From Chinchilla lanigera (Eukaryota; Chordata; Mammalia; Rodentia; Chinchillidae): a DNA stretch of 64,000 nt. Location of the stretch: assembly GCF_000276665.1 (NCBI RefSeq), contig NW_004955405.1, positions 16,283,684 through 16,347,683 on the forward strand. Reading direction: 5' to 3'. The notes below the pieces were generated by a model, which was not told where the DNA came from, did not search any database, and worked only from the letters and a program-made list of their open reading frames with translations. Shown piece after piece: positions 45,037 through 56,251 of this stretch (its first letter is position 1; each line of letters starts with the position of its first letter). The position numbers and the translations under genes are program-made.

Positions 45037-45520
45037 ATGGTTGATACATTGTGTCAACTTGAGAAGTTTAGAAGCTTAACTAAGTAACTCAGCAGTTCTA
45101 CAACCTGGGATGTAGAGGACATCCCATGCCATAGGGTGGCTGTTTATACTCCAGGATGTTGTAATGGCTGATCCATTGTGTCAACTTGAAAAGTTTAGAA
45201 GTTTAACTATGCAACTCAGCAGGAGGGTAGGGTCCTCACTTTGTAAATATCCTCATCCTGTGCAAGAGGAGGACACAAAGATGGTGTGAGTGCTACACCT
45301 GCTCTAGGGCAGGTAGCCTGCATACAATATAAAAGAGGAAAAGAGGTTTGCTCTCCCCTTTCGTTCTTGTTGTTTTAGTTGTCTTCCACTGCCATGAAGC
45401 GTTGCCTCTCTGCCATACCACTCTGCCTTGGAGCCAGCTGATTATGGACTGAAACCTCCACAAACTGTGAGCTAAATAAACCTTACCACTCTTAATTGTG
45501 CGCTTCGGGTATTTTGTCTT
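45037..45520 (+). mobile_element. LTR-like element (MaLR-like 3' half) with a duplicated 5' part
   Basis: The right half (about 45285-45515) aligns with the LTR at 33884-34254: 'gtgctacacctgctctagggcaggtag', 'gttgtcttccactgccatgaagcg', 'ccttggagccagctgattatgg', 'gtgagctaaataaacc', 'gggtattttgt'. The left half starts 'aatggttgatacattgtgtcaactt' and this unit occurs twice, 45040-45100 and 45167-45225 ('aatggctgatccattgtgtcaactt'). A third copy lies inverted at 46082-46236. Confidence 0.75.
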
Positions 45521-45606
45521 TTGTATTCTACGTTAATTTGAGGTTATTCTGTGAGATCCCTGTGTCCCTCACTCTCTTCAAGTTTTTGCTAAAATATAAT
45601 TTTCTT

Positions 45607-45717
45607 TCTCTTTTCTTTTCTTTTTTTTTTTGGTTTTTCTCCGGTACCAGGAACCGAACTCATGACCTTGCGCTTGCCAGGCAGGCGCTTTTGCCTCTGA
45701 GCTAAATCCCCAGTCCC
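45607..45717 (-). mobile_element. ID-type SINE
   Basis: Antisense 'tttttctccggtaccaggaaccg...cttgccaggcaggcgcttttgcctctgagctaaatccccag'. Perfect 17 bp duplication 'taaaatataattttctt' at 45590-45606 and 45718-45734. Confidence 0.96.
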
Positions 45718-45784
45718 TAAAATATAATTTTCTTAATAACTGGTATCTTGCTTAAAATGACAGCCTTCCTTCTAGCCCAACAGA

Positions 45785-46015
45785 GTCTACCCCCAACCCC
45801 ACTACAGTTTTCACCATAGGACTTGTCAACTTCCAATCTACCAGAAAACTTAGTAATTTTTGGTTTGATAATGTATCCTTCCCAAATAGAGTGCAAATGC
45901 TATTAGGTTAGAAATTTGTGTCCATTTTGTTTATTGCTATAACTTTAACACATTGCTTGGCACATAGTGGGCACTCAATAACTTTTGTTAAGTAAGTGCC
46001 CAAATCCATTGATAC
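45785..46015 (+). repeat. L2 LINE 3' end
   Basis: 'ttgtgtccattttgtttattgctataac' then 'acattgcttggcacatagtgggcactcaataactt' is the L2 3' tail. Confidence 0.8.
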
Positions 46016-46081
46016 ATAAAATGTTCAAAAGACATGCAGAAAGCTTTTATAGTGAATATCTCCAGTCTTTAAAAATATAGA

Positions 46082-46236
46082 AGGTGTGCACCACTCACAC
46101 CATCATTGTGCCCTCCTCTTGCACAGGATGAGGATTTACAAAGTGAGGACCCTGCCCTCCTGCTGAATTGCATAGTGAAGCTTCTAAACTTTTCAAGTTG
46201 ACACAATGGATCAACAATTACAACATCCTGGAGTGT
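46082..46236 (-). repeat. inverted copy of 45150-45298
   Basis: The reverse complement reads 'actccaggatgttgtaattgttgatccattgtgtcaacttgaaaagttt...' to 'atcctcatcctgtgcaagaggag...ggtgtgag', matching 45150-45298 at roughly 90% by eye. The spacer is about 785 bp. Probably a second LTR-fragment copy inserted in the other orientation. Confidence 0.9.
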
Positions 46237-47179
46237 ATATCTATTTTTAAAACTTTATTTTTTCATATTTTCTAAATTATTCACAGTAAATATATATGAT
46301 AGGGAAAACAGCTTCTTTTAACTAAACATAGAAATTTCAGTTTTCCCTGTGTATTTTAATAATATTGAAATTATCAGTTTTTCAGTAAGCATGATCTTTG
46401 TCCTAGCTTATATTGTGACATAAGGATCTGTGGGTAGAAGGAGGCTCAAAACAGAAGGCAAGTGGGCCAAGGAGAGAAATGTGAGAAGCTGAGGATTGGA
46501 AGTGAGTAAGAGAATCACATGCTAGAAATCAGTTCCATACGTCTCTGCCTGAATCTGGGCAACTTCATTTTCTTTCCATCTATTTCAAGCTAAAGTATTG
46601 CCAAGTACTTCCATTTCTAATTATTCTTGAGCTTTCAGACAGGTTTAAACTATGCTACTCTTTTAGACATTTTGAAGAATTACTTTATTGCACCTATACA
46701 TTTATGATGAAGGTACATTAAGGATTCTACAAAATGACCCCCTGGTTGAGGAATGCCGTTGTCCTATTTGGTAGGCTACTTGGTGTACTGTGTTTGTAGC
46801 AGGAGCAATACTAGTAGTCTGGTATTTGTGAAAAAACTAAACTCTAGAAGAACTGGAGTAATTTCATGGATGACTTGGAGACTGAATGCCAGTAGCTTCA
46901 AACCTGAGTTGATCATGAAGAAAAGATACTCCTCATGCATGGAGAGACAAGGGCCTTCAGATGGTAGATTTTCTCCACTCACCAAACCCCTGTCCTTTCC
47001 ACATTCCCATTGTGATTTGGTGCGGGGAGAAGCTGAGTAATAAATTCTAAAACTCAGTTCCAGGTAAATTTCTCTAAGAAGAAAGTGGTCTATCTTGCCT
47101 GGTATTTTTCTTGCATGTAGGAATATAGTGGAGTATGGATGAAAGGGAGGTAGCACAGGGGCTATGAGTGTGGCAATTT
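46237..47179. other. unique DNA
   Basis: A 147-codon minus ORF (46776-47219) and a 95-codon plus ORF share the same DNA; neither has splice signals or known motifs. I see nothing else. Confidence 0.4.
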
Positions 47180-47330
47180 GGAGTGCGGTAGAGCTTGATC
47201 TGACCAGCAGCTGTATCACTTACTGGCAGGATTGCTTTAGCAGATAGCTAACTTTTCCAAACTTCACTTTTATTATCTATAAATGGAAAAATATGGTAAA
47301 AATATTTTTGAGAATTTAAAATGCAACTGG
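47180..47330 (+). repeat. MIR SINE
   Basis: 'gagcttgatctgaccagcagctgtatcacttactggca', 'cttttccaaacttcacttttattatctataaatgg', 'tttgagaatttaaaatgc': MIR order. Confidence 0.65.
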
Positions 47331-48127
47331 TCTAGGGTGCGGGTGCCTCTCACTGAGTCTTCCAGAGCATGACTGATAACATGACTGACAAAGTGCTGAT
47401 TCATGACAGCTGTGTGCACATGTCCTTTCTCACAGTTCACTTTGTTATGATTGGATGTATGAGATGCAGTCCATACGCATGAACTTGTAATAAGTTCCAA
47501 GTGAAGAAAGGTTATTGTAGGTCATGCCAGTCTGGCACACATGTCTTGGGTTGGGATTTCAGAAAATTCCAGAGTTCTTTGTTTTACTTATCTCTGTTTC
47601 CAGGTCATAGGCCTGAGGGCATTGTTTAGGGGGTTGGTCCTCAGGTTCATGTGAATGGTGTTGTCCTATAGCCCTGATCATACTATCTAAATTAATAGAA
47701 TTTGGTATATCTTGCCCTCAAATGATACCATATTAGCTCAGGCTATTCTTTGAGCGTTCTAGCAATCAATATCTGTCCTGAATTACAGCTATGTGATAAA
47801 ATCTGCTTTTTTTTTTTTTTTGATAAAACAGAACCTAGAATAATACCAGGATGAAGGATTGTAAATATTTCTACCTCCCAGAAATAAGTAAGATATAAAA
47901 TTCAGTGGCTAGACAATAGAGAGTTATGAAACATACCATAGATTGTGAAAACCAGTATCAGGGGAGAAGCTACTTTATTCACATTGCACATTTGTTTTTT
48001 ATCAGGATTTCCTTAAATTAAATGCATCTTGATGAGTAACATTTCACATGACACTGAAGCAGCTGTTAGTATCTTAAGGACTCAGCCATCACTTCCTCTG
48101 GGGTGAGTCTTTGCTGCCCTGTGGTTT

Positions 48128-48158
<31 letters not shown>

Positions 48159-49472
48159 GAATCTAGCCTCATTGCATTAATAGCTCAAAGCCTTCTCAGG
48201 GGTGTTAAAAATAAATTGTAAGAGAACTGAAGGCAGCATTTCCTCCTTCCCGTTCCTGTTCCTTTTCTGTAATGTAAGGTAATGGCATGCCTCTGAAATG
48301 GTCCCGGGGAAATCAGGACTTGTCTGTGGCTTGTGTGGGAAGTGCCGACTACTGTGTGTGAGTACTGCAGTCTACTGCTTGGCAGGAAGTCGATTTTGGA
48401 AAAGTTAACTGAACAAACACCTTCTATTGTTTACAGAGGTTGAAAGTCCAATGAAACTTCCTTATTGCTGTGTCTAACCCAACACAATGCCTATGAATAC
48501 ATTTAACCCCTTTGCTTCTAGAGATGGTGAGGTTTACTGAAGGCTCTTGTTCTCAGTGATTCTTAAGCTTTTGTATTCTCTTTAGAGGATATCAGGGTAC
48601 AGCAAATTCATGTGTTCATTTTTTCGGTGATCCATACTTCCTCCCAGTGTCAACCAGAGTCAGTAATGAGCGAGGGAAAATCTCTAAAACAGGGAGCAAG
48701 AATCTATCTACACATTTTCACTATCTGTTTTATTTTTCCTTTGCAAGCTTATTTTTTTTTAAAGATTAAGAAATAAAAGGCTGAGCTCTGCTGAGAACTA
48801 TTTTAAAAGCTGTTAATCAGTTTCACAGTCTCAAAGTGATAATACATAGGCTTAGTGTTCCCCACACTGTAATACAACTGAAAAATTAGTATTATAAATG
48901 ACTATGTGAAAGAATGAGAGCAGGAGACAAAAAAAGAACAGGCTGCCTTTAACTTCAGAATGGCTATTATCACACTAAATATTTGAAAATATTTGAAGGG
49001 CATTTGTAGAGACGTAGCTGCGACAGAGTTATTTTATCTTACTTCAAAAGAGACTTTGCAAAATTTTGTTTGTTATTTTGTTTTTAATTATCTTTTGCTT
49101 GAACATAGGAACCTAGGATTTAGCTGTTCAGCAATGAAAAGTGCTGACTTACTTGATAGTGTTTGCTGTTACTGGGAATATCCAGGAGAAGCATGCTGTA
49201 TCACTTGTCAAGGGTATCAGAGAAGTCTCTGTTCTCTGCAAAATAACCTCTATCACATCTTGAACTAGAAATTCTACAGGTGTACAATGAATTGGGTTGG
49301 TTCATAGGAAGAAAGCTTATGTGATGATTTGCCTCTCATTTCTTTTTTCTTATGGCTGTGGGGTTTTAATTAGTGCTGAGATGGTGCTCCAATTCTTCAC
49401 CATCATTTATTTTCCAAATGGTCTTAAAGATCTATGATGCTATTACAGGAGAATCACAACTTCTTTCTTTTC
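47331..49472. other. unique DNA, no gene seen
   Basis: A (TTTTG)n run lies at 48127-48158 and a T-run at 47807-47821. The repeat-free block 48200-48500 has higher GC and could be a conserved element. ORFs do not look coding. Confidence 0.4.
48127..48158 (+). repeat. (TTTTG)n microsatellite
   Basis: Six or so units of TTTTG, no adjoining SINE body. Confidence 0.9.
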
Positions 49473-49560
49473 TTCCTGCCCGCCTTTGGTATAGGGGATT
49501 GAACCCAAGACCTTGCACATACTAGACCAGTGCTGTACCACTGAGCTATACCCTCAGCTA
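49473..49560 (-). mobile_element. old ID-like SINE
   Basis: Antisense 'tggtataggggattgaacccaagacc...cagtgctgtaccactgagctataccctcagct'. More diverged from consensus than its neighbours, with no clear flanking duplication. Confidence 0.75.
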
Positions 49561-49993
49561 AGAACATCTTTCCTGTTATCATAGAAGAAAGTGCCCTGTG
49601 ACCCCTTAAGAGTTGATTGCTGTCATGTGGGAAAAGTGAAATCCTGTGTCACTTTCAATGAAAGTGTTCATCTGAATAAACTCTTATGAAGAACTTTCAT
49701 TTTTGTCCCAAGCATTTTCATTAATTATAATTTGAGACTTTATATATGAAAGTATATTTTCCTATAAAAATAATATATCTTTTTATTTATGTTGAGCATG
49801 GATTATGAATTTTGAGAACAAAATATTTGATGGCATTTAGTCCCTGAAGCTATTTTTAAAGTGCAACTTCCCTATAACCAATGCTTTCCTCTGTGGGGCT
49901 CTCTTGTCCTAAAGCTTTTCTTTAGCTTTGAATCTGTTGCATGCATTAGTTAGCTTGGGTGGTTAAAACAAAACACCCTACAGTGGAGTTTTA

Positions 49994-50109
49994 TTTATTT
50001 ATTTTTTTTATTTTTTATTTTTTGGTTTTTCTCCGGTACCGGGAACCGAACTCATGACCTTGCGCTTGCCAGGCAGGCGCTTTTTGCCGCTGAGCTAAAT
50101 CCCCAGCCC
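49994..50109 (-). mobile_element. ID-type SINE, young
   Basis: Antisense 'ttttctccggtaccgggaaccgaactcatgaccttgcgcttgccaggcaggcgctttttgccgctgagctaaatccccag'. Duplication 'ctacagtggagtttta' at 49978-49993 and 50110-50125, perfect. Confidence 0.96.
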
Positions 50110-50369
50110 CTACAGTGGAGTTTTAAATAACAGCAGTTCATATCCTCACCATCCTGGAGACTGGAATGTCTATATAAGGGTGCCAGCATGGTCAGGTTTT
50201 GGGAGAAGCTCTCTTTCTGATCTGCAGATGGGCAACTTTTTGCTATGTGTTCACAACACCTTCTCTAGGTGCATATTTATGTAGAGAGAGGTCTTTTTCA
50301 CTGCCTCTTCTTATGAGATCACCAATCCTATTGGATCAGTACCTCATCTTTGTTATGCCATTTATTCTT

Positions 50370-50456
50370 TTTTCTTTCTTTTGGTACTGGAAATCAAACT
50401 CATGACCTCACACTTGCTAAGTTGGCGCTTGTGCCGTTGAGCTATATCCCCAGCCC
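50370..50456 (-). mobile_element. ID-type SINE
   Basis: Antisense ID with 'gttggcgcttgtgccgttgagctatatccccagcc'. Duplication 'tatgccatttattctt' (50354-50369) versus 'tatgtcatttattctt' (50457-50472), one mismatch. Confidence 0.93.
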
Positions 50457-50747
50457 TATGTCATTTATTCTTAATCATTTTCTAAAATCCCTATCTCCAA
50501 ACATATTCATACTGGAGATTAGGACTTCAACATGTGAAATTTAGAGGAACACAATTCAGAATGTTGCATTATACATACATTCATTCTAACCTCAAGTAAG
50601 TTTCGGTCTCCTGTCAATGCAAGAATAGGAAAGAATTTCATTATATGATCTCCCTTGTAATCTGCTCTTGTGACACAGATTATGAAGACATGAAATTTCC
50701 AGTAAAATTAAGGGTGTTAAATATGTGTATATATGAGAGGAAGGGAG

Positions 50748-50772
50748 TGAGAGAGAGAGAGAGAGAGAGAGA
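50748..50772 (+). repeat. (GA)n microsatellite
   Basis: About 12 GA units. Confidence 0.9.
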
Positions 50773-50934
50773 ATAAACAAGAATTTTAAATTAATTACTA
50801 CATAAACTGTCTAAGCAGATGTGATGAAAGATATTTTCCTCCTCTATGATATTCAAGGCATTAACTTTTCCCTCAGAGGTATTGAATATATTTAGAGGAA
50901 ATAAAAACTAAAAACACCACAATGAAAAGTACTT

Positions 50935-51000
50935 TAAAAAGAGAAGGTAGTATTTGTTAAGCATTGAGTGCTTGGATTACGCAAGAATTGCACTTAATAT
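50935..51000 (+). repeat. MIR-like fragment
   Basis: 'tagtatttgttaagcattgagtgcttggattacgcaag...cacttaatattg' follows the MIR core. Short. Confidence 0.5.
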
Positions 51001-51029
51001 TGTGTATCATTGTGTGGTGAGAAGATCTG

Positions 51030-51414
51030 TGTCTTAATTACTTCTCTTTCATCACTAGGACAAAATACCCAACACCCAAAGTTAAAGAAGGAAAGGTTTA
51101 TGTAGTACACAATTTGTGGCGGTTTCAGTCCATAATCCACGGGCTCCAAGGCAGAGTGGCATGGTAGAGGGCAACAGTTCATGGCAGAAGACAGCAGGAG
51201 CAGCAAGAGCAAAAAGAGGGAGAGAGCCTCTTTCTATCCCTTATATTGTATGCAGGCTACCCACCTTAGGGAGGGTGTAGCACTCACACTTCCAATCCCA
51301 GCACTAGACAATGAACCAATCACAAACTCTAGATTCAGCCACCTCTGAAAAGCCTGCCCCTGTGGCAGCATGAAGGTCTGGGGAATGGTAGGCAACAAGA
51401 TACAAAACATAACA
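51030..51414 (-). mobile_element. solo LTR (MaLR/ERVL type)
   Basis: 385 bp, TG...CA ends on the plus strand. It has the reverse order of 33884-34254: 'aggacaaaatacccaacac', 'ggtttatgtagtacac', 'gtttcagtccataatcc', 'ggctccaaggcagagtggca', 'gcaacagttcatggcag', 'caggctacccaccttaggg', 'tagcactcaca'. Flanks 'atctg' and 'atcag' are a near 5 bp duplication (4 of 5). Confidence 0.88.
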
Positions 51415-51929
51415 ATCAGGAAAAAAATATATCCTAGGAAATGTAGGATGGAGGGTGAACTAGGCAGTGATGGAAGTAGAAGATGAAGGATCCTAGGAGA
51501 TCAGAGAAGCCTTCTTTGAAGACATGATAGCTGAGCAGGTAGGGAAAAGAGAATGACTGTGAGGAAAATGTAGATTAAGTAGAGAGGTATAGCAAAAAGA
51601 AAGAGCTTGTGGGGAACACAGGCAGTAACTACCTGGAGTGGAGGATCATATCAGGGAGGAAGAAAGAGATGGAGTAGCTACTTGGAGTTCATATCACCAA
51701 GGACCTGGTGGGTTGCAGCACCTTTCCTTCACATGAAGACTGCAGGTGCAAGCGTAACATGTATGGTCAAGGAGGACCAAACTGCTCGAGTCAGGGCCAG
51801 AGTGCGGTGAGAGTCTCACTTCCTCAACATCTCACCTTTGTGTGTTGCCATCTTTTCAGCTACTCTGGAAGATCAGACTGGCATTCCTGTCACCTGGGTT
51901 ATAGTGGCAGCATCCTAATTCGTCTTGTC

Positions 51930-52320
51930 CCTTTCATCTACATTCCTCACTGCACAAAGAATTCTCTAAAAACTAGTTTTGATTTTGTTCTTGCCCTGAT
52001 TAAATCCCTGAAGTGGCTCCTGACAGCCCACAAGAACAAACTAAACTCCCTAGACTCAGCCTAGAACTTCACTCTCTGTTCTTGTCAATTGCTCCCATCA
52101 TGTCTGCACTCAACTTTACCATCTACCCACACTGAAGGATTATGCTTTGTCTTGTCTAGTCCTTGGTTATGTTGCTGTCACTGCCTAGAAAAGTCTTCAC
52201 CTACTTCATTTAAGCTCAGAAATTACTTACTCTGAGAAGGCTTTCCTAACTTCCTTCCTCGCTAGATGGATCCGCCCATACTTTATGCTTAATTGCATCC
52301 ACAGAGATAAATCCTATTGT
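51930..52320 (+). repeat. L2 LINE relic
   Basis: 'cctgattaaatccctgaagtggctcctgacagcccacaagaacaaactaaactcc', 'tctgttcttgtcaattgc', 'tgcctagaaaagtcttcacctac', 'gagaaggctttcctaacttcc': standard L2 order of blocks. Confidence 0.82.
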
Positions 52321-52330
52321 TTTAGCTCTA

Positions 52331-52872
52331 TGAAGTGTGATCCAAAAATACAGTTAATGTTTAAATTTAAAAATTACAATGTAAGACACATCACCACTAA
52401 TCCTCCTCAAAATACTTCCCCCCACTTCAGCACACTTATCTTCCTTGTCACTCTCTGAAATAGTTTTGGAAGTCTTTTCATGAGCATCTTTAGTTGTGCT
52501 GTGGCTGCCTCAATGTCCTGAATCAATTCAAAACATTTACTTTTCGTGGTCATTTTGACTTTGGAGAAGAACCAGAAGTCACACAGTGCCAGATCCAGAG
52601 ACTAAGGTACATGAAGACAGGATACACTGTAACATTTTAAGATGCATGCCCTTCTATGGTGATGGCAGTAGCATTCACCATAGTTCTAATCATGACTTGG
52701 AAAGACACTCACAGAAAAAGAACTTCCAGAACTGCTTCAGAAAGCAGAAAGAATGTTGAGGGAGTATATTTAGAGAGAAGGGCAATATTTTGAGGGAGAT
52801 TAATGGCAATGTGCCTTTACTATAATATTTTTAAAACTTTCAACATTTGCTATAATTCTGGATCACACCTTG
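52331..52872 (-). mobile_element. Tc1/mariner DNA transposon relic with TIRs
   Basis: A 542 bp element with terminal inverted repeats: left 'tgaagtgtgatccaaaaat' and right, reverse-complemented, 'caaggtgtgatccagaat' followed by 'tatagcaaatgtt' versus 'acagttaatgttt'. Both ends are flanked by TA (52329-52330 and 52873-52874), the mariner target duplication. Internal minus-strand blocks match the transposase relic at 43735-44290 ('tttgactttggagaag...ccagaagtcaca', 'ctcaatgtcctgaatcaattcaaaacattta'), so it carries a deleted transposase gene. Non-functional. Confidence 0.88.
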
Positions 52873-53358
52873 TATGTGGGAACATATTTGAGAGATGTTA
52901 GAAAAATTTGAACTCACCACATTCAGTCAGGGGATGAATATTGGTGAAGGAAGGATGAAGGAGTCTGAATGACTCTCACATTTCCCTTTGGGTTGATATG
53001 TTGTACTGTTGTAGGAAGTATATGAATTTTAGAGCTTAGAGAGGAGCAGCAAAGAAGCTCCTCTTTGGTGAAACTGAGTTTGGGTTGCCTGTGTGTCAGA
53101 TCTCTGAGTGTGAAGCACAGTGAAGTGATCTAGAGGCACACATTTGGGAATCAATGAACAGTAGGTATATGTTCAGGAGCGAATGAGATTATTCAAGGAG
53201 AGACCAGCGTGAGAAGGAAAGGAAGATGTGGATGCAGTGGTTAAAGAAGAAAGTAGTGTGGAAATAGGTGTGATAAACCATCCTGGCTCCATTCTCCCTA
53301 TTATTTTCAACCCTGATACCACGGATGTAATACCACTTGATTAAAGTTCTGTAAACAA

Positions 53359-53443
53359 GGGGCTGGGGATTTAGCTCAGCGGCACAGCGCCTGCCTGGCA
53401 AGCGCAAGGTTGTGAGTTCGATTCCCGGTACTAGAGAAAAAAA
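53359..53443 (+). mobile_element. ID-type SINE, young
   Basis: Starts 'ggggctggggatttagctcag', B box 'gagttcgattcccggtacta', A tail. Perfect 15 bp duplication 'aaagttctgtaaaca' at 53343-53357 and 53444-53458. Confidence 0.96.
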
Positions 53444-53585
53444 AAAGTTCTGTAAACAGGGAAGCTATATGTTATTCAGTGGCTTAGGTCACTTGAAGGT
53501 TCAATGAGATGCCAAATCCAGGAGGTGCCTGATGATCTACTCTGACTACTGCAATAGGGAAATCTCTCTAATCTCTTCATATACT

Positions 53586-53726
53586 TTTTAAAAATTTATT
53601 TTTATTTTTTTTAATTTAATTTTTTTTTTTTTTTGGTTTTGGTTTTTCTCCGGTACCGGGAACCAAACTCACGACCTTGTGCTTGCCAGGAAGGCGCTTT
53701 TGCCGCTGAGCTAAATCCCCAGCACC
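53586..53726 (-). mobile_element. ID-type SINE with long T tract
   Basis: Antisense ID body 'ctccggtaccgggaaccaaactcacgacc...ggcgcttttgccgctgagctaaatccccag'. Preceded by an A-tail-derived T-rich stretch. Duplication 'ctcttcatatact' / 'ctcttcacatact' at 53573-53585 and 53727-53739. Confidence 0.93.
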
Positions 53727-53739
53727 CTCTTCACATACT

Positions 53740-55229
53740 ATACACTGCAATTATGATTCAATATTTAGAAAATGCAGACAAAATAGTAATATTGAAATGG
53801 GACTTTGAGTTTGGGTTTTTTTTCTGGTTATTAAATCATGACTCCTTAAGTAATTTAGAAACTACTGAAACAGGAATTCTCTGAATATTATTTTTAGGTC
53901 TAATAATATATTCCCACTAGAAATTATTTTTTTCAAATTAATTGTAAACAACCACATGGAACTTTTATTTTTAGCAACAGAGAAGTGAGCCTGGACATAT
54001 TATCTAAAGATTCTTTGTTTTATTTTCTAAGAAGAAAGAAAGAAGTCTTCTTAGCCACAGAAAATGAGAGGATAGTAAATATATGATCACAATGTACAGA
54101 CGAAGTGGCTTTGTCTTCTGACAGGTGAAGGTGAGGAGAGAATTCCCTTGAAGTCAGGTGTGGGATAAGTTAAATAATTCAAGCTATCTGTGATGGCTGA
54201 TAAGTGATTCAGCGTGAGTGTTTCACAGAGCCAACATTTTTCACACTGTTCTGAACTTATTCAAACCCTGCAAAACTGTTCCTTACCAGCTCAAGGAGGC
54301 TTTCTAGTTTTCTTATTTAAGTAAGTACTAACCATTAGAAGCAATATCACTTTCTACATCTGGGGTTTGAAAGCTGGTCTGTTCTCTAGGGCCCTGGACT
54401 TATTTTTTGCAAGCAGTCAATAAGCAGACAGGAGGGAGAAGGTGGGAAGCTGCCTCTCAGCCAGAGAAGTTAAACCAATCTTGGTCAGTTGAGTAGCATG
54501 TTTCAGGCAGGCCACTCTTATCTCTATATGGTCAATTAGAGCAAAGTCTCGTGAGAAGGGAAAGGGGAAAAAGAATGATGTAATTTCTCCTATAGCCTCT
54601 TTGACATGATTTGTATGAATATTTATCATAACACAGGGGACATATATATTTTATCAGATATGGGTTTAAATGCAGAGGCACCTTTGCAAAGATTAAGAAT
54701 TCAACATGCGCTATGTATTTATCTTAAAGAGGTATGAAGTATTCAGAGCTCATATAAATTTGGGACAGAAGCATATTCCAAATTGTTTTCAAATGTTTAT
54801 TTTCTGCTATCTACCCTAATTGGCTCATTTTGGCAGTAAGTCTTTGTATTAAAGTGAAAATATGACTCCAATCCAAGTAAAAATTACTATGTACAATGAC
54901 TGTGCTTTTTATAATAAGAAATATATACTATAATTAGACTAAATAATTATTTCTTACAATTTTCTCAATGTTAAACTAGAAGTCTGTAAATATGAGGCTA
55001 TTGTGCGGTCCTCTTCACTACTAGCTGATAGTTATTTATTTTTACAGAAAGATTTCTCGCATCACATTTCCAGATATCTTGGGAGAAGACACTTGGAAAA
55101 GTATTTTAAAAGCACTGGTACCTATGTAACAAGTTCTCTTTTATATAGTTTAGAAATATTTATTTTGTTGATGAGTAAGTTAAACATAAATTTAAAAGCA
55201 AAAATGAAAGTGGGAAGAGAATTAGGGAA
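53740..55229. other. unique DNA
   Basis: Nothing recognised. The plus ORF at 55003-55317 begins in unique DNA and ends in L2; an acceptor-like 'atttttacag' occurs at about 55045 but I do not consider it coding. Confidence 0.4.
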
Positions 55230-55915
55230 TAATTTTAACCTTGCCTTAGCCCTGACCTCTCTCCTGCTCCTGGCCTGTGTACATGCTTCACTTGGATGTC
55301 TAATACTTCAATATTAACGTGTTCCAAGTATAATCCATCGTTATTTCCCTCAAGACCTACTTCTTCACAAGTCTTCTCCATTTTAGGCTGTGGTATCACC
55401 ATCTAGCCAATTGCTTAGGGCAAACAGTTTAATTCAGTTTTTGTTCTGATTCCTTCCTTCATCCATTCATCCTTCAGCAAATCTTGTTGGTTTTACTTCC
55501 AAATTATTTTTCATGATCCCTTTGCAGTCACCAACTCTGAGGCATCAACACCCCTCACTAGTGCTATTGCAGTAACCTCCAAAGTGGGCCTCTCTGTGTT
55601 ATTTCTGCTGATTTTTGCAATCTATTTTTACTCAGTGATCATGAGATACTTATGAAAGCAAATGGATTCAGAAGAAAACACTTCCCTGTCTATACGCCTC
55701 TGCACTGAGAAGCAATCATAGCTTCCTTAACCCAGCCACTCACCCTGCACAGTCTGCCCTTCGCTTTCCTCTCTGGCCCTGTCTCTTCTCGTTGTCTCAC
55801 TGGTCAAGTACTTTCTGACTTGCTCATCCGTTTATCTGCAGCAGAGTGCCATCCACGAGAGTTGGCACTCAGTACATTTGTCAAGTTCATGAATAAATTA
55901 TATGCATTTTCCTAA
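55230..55915 (+). repeat. L2 LINE, long relic
   Basis: Sequential L2 blocks: 'catgcttcacttggatgtct', 'cctacttcttcacaagtcttctcc', 'tcagcaaatcttgttggttttac', 'ctattgcagtaacctccaaagtgggcctctc', 'cttcgctttcctctctggcc'. Nearly 700 bp, the longest L2 piece in the window. Confidence 0.7.
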
Positions 55916-56160
55916 GCCTGAGAAGTCTTCTTCTGAGTTGGTGTTAAGCAGAACTCAAGCTAAATCCCTAGCTGGAAATCTCTGTGAAATTTGGGAGTTG
56001 GTGGGACCTGTTTGATGCCATATGTTGGTCTTTCCTGTATGCTTTGCTATGTCTGCGCTCTGAGGCTGATCCTAGGTGAATTCAAGGGCCTGTGCTCTAC
56101 CAACAGTTGACTTAACTTGATGTTTCCTTCATATCAGCCTGATTGTGCCCTTGTGCTTTC

Positions 56161-56237
56161 TTTTTTTGGTGGGGGTACAGGGAATTGAACTCAGGACCTC
56201 ACACTTGCCAGGCAGGCACTGCACCACCCTGGACCCT
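56161..56237 (-). mobile_element. ID-type SINE, divergent or truncated
   Basis: Antisense 'tggtgggggtacagggaattgaactcaggacctcacacttgccaggcaggcactgcaccaccctgga'. The left (5') portion lacks the usual 'gagctaaatccccagcc' end. Perfect duplication 'cccttgtgctttct' at 56148-56161 and 56238-56251. Confidence 0.85.
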
Positions 56238-56251
56238 CCCTTGTGCTTTCT

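Noticed and set aside
46776..47219. 147-codon minus-strand ORF
   Set aside because: No convincing splice signals or motifs; a plus ORF overlaps it and composition is ordinary. Left as chance.
53359..53443. Could be a tRNA gene
   Set aside because: The tRNA-like boxes belong to an ID SINE, shown by the A tail and perfect target duplication; no anticodon arm that folds.
55003..55317. 104-codon plus ORF with an acceptor-like 'atttttacag'
   Set aside because: The C-terminal part falls in L2; no donor of matching phase seen.
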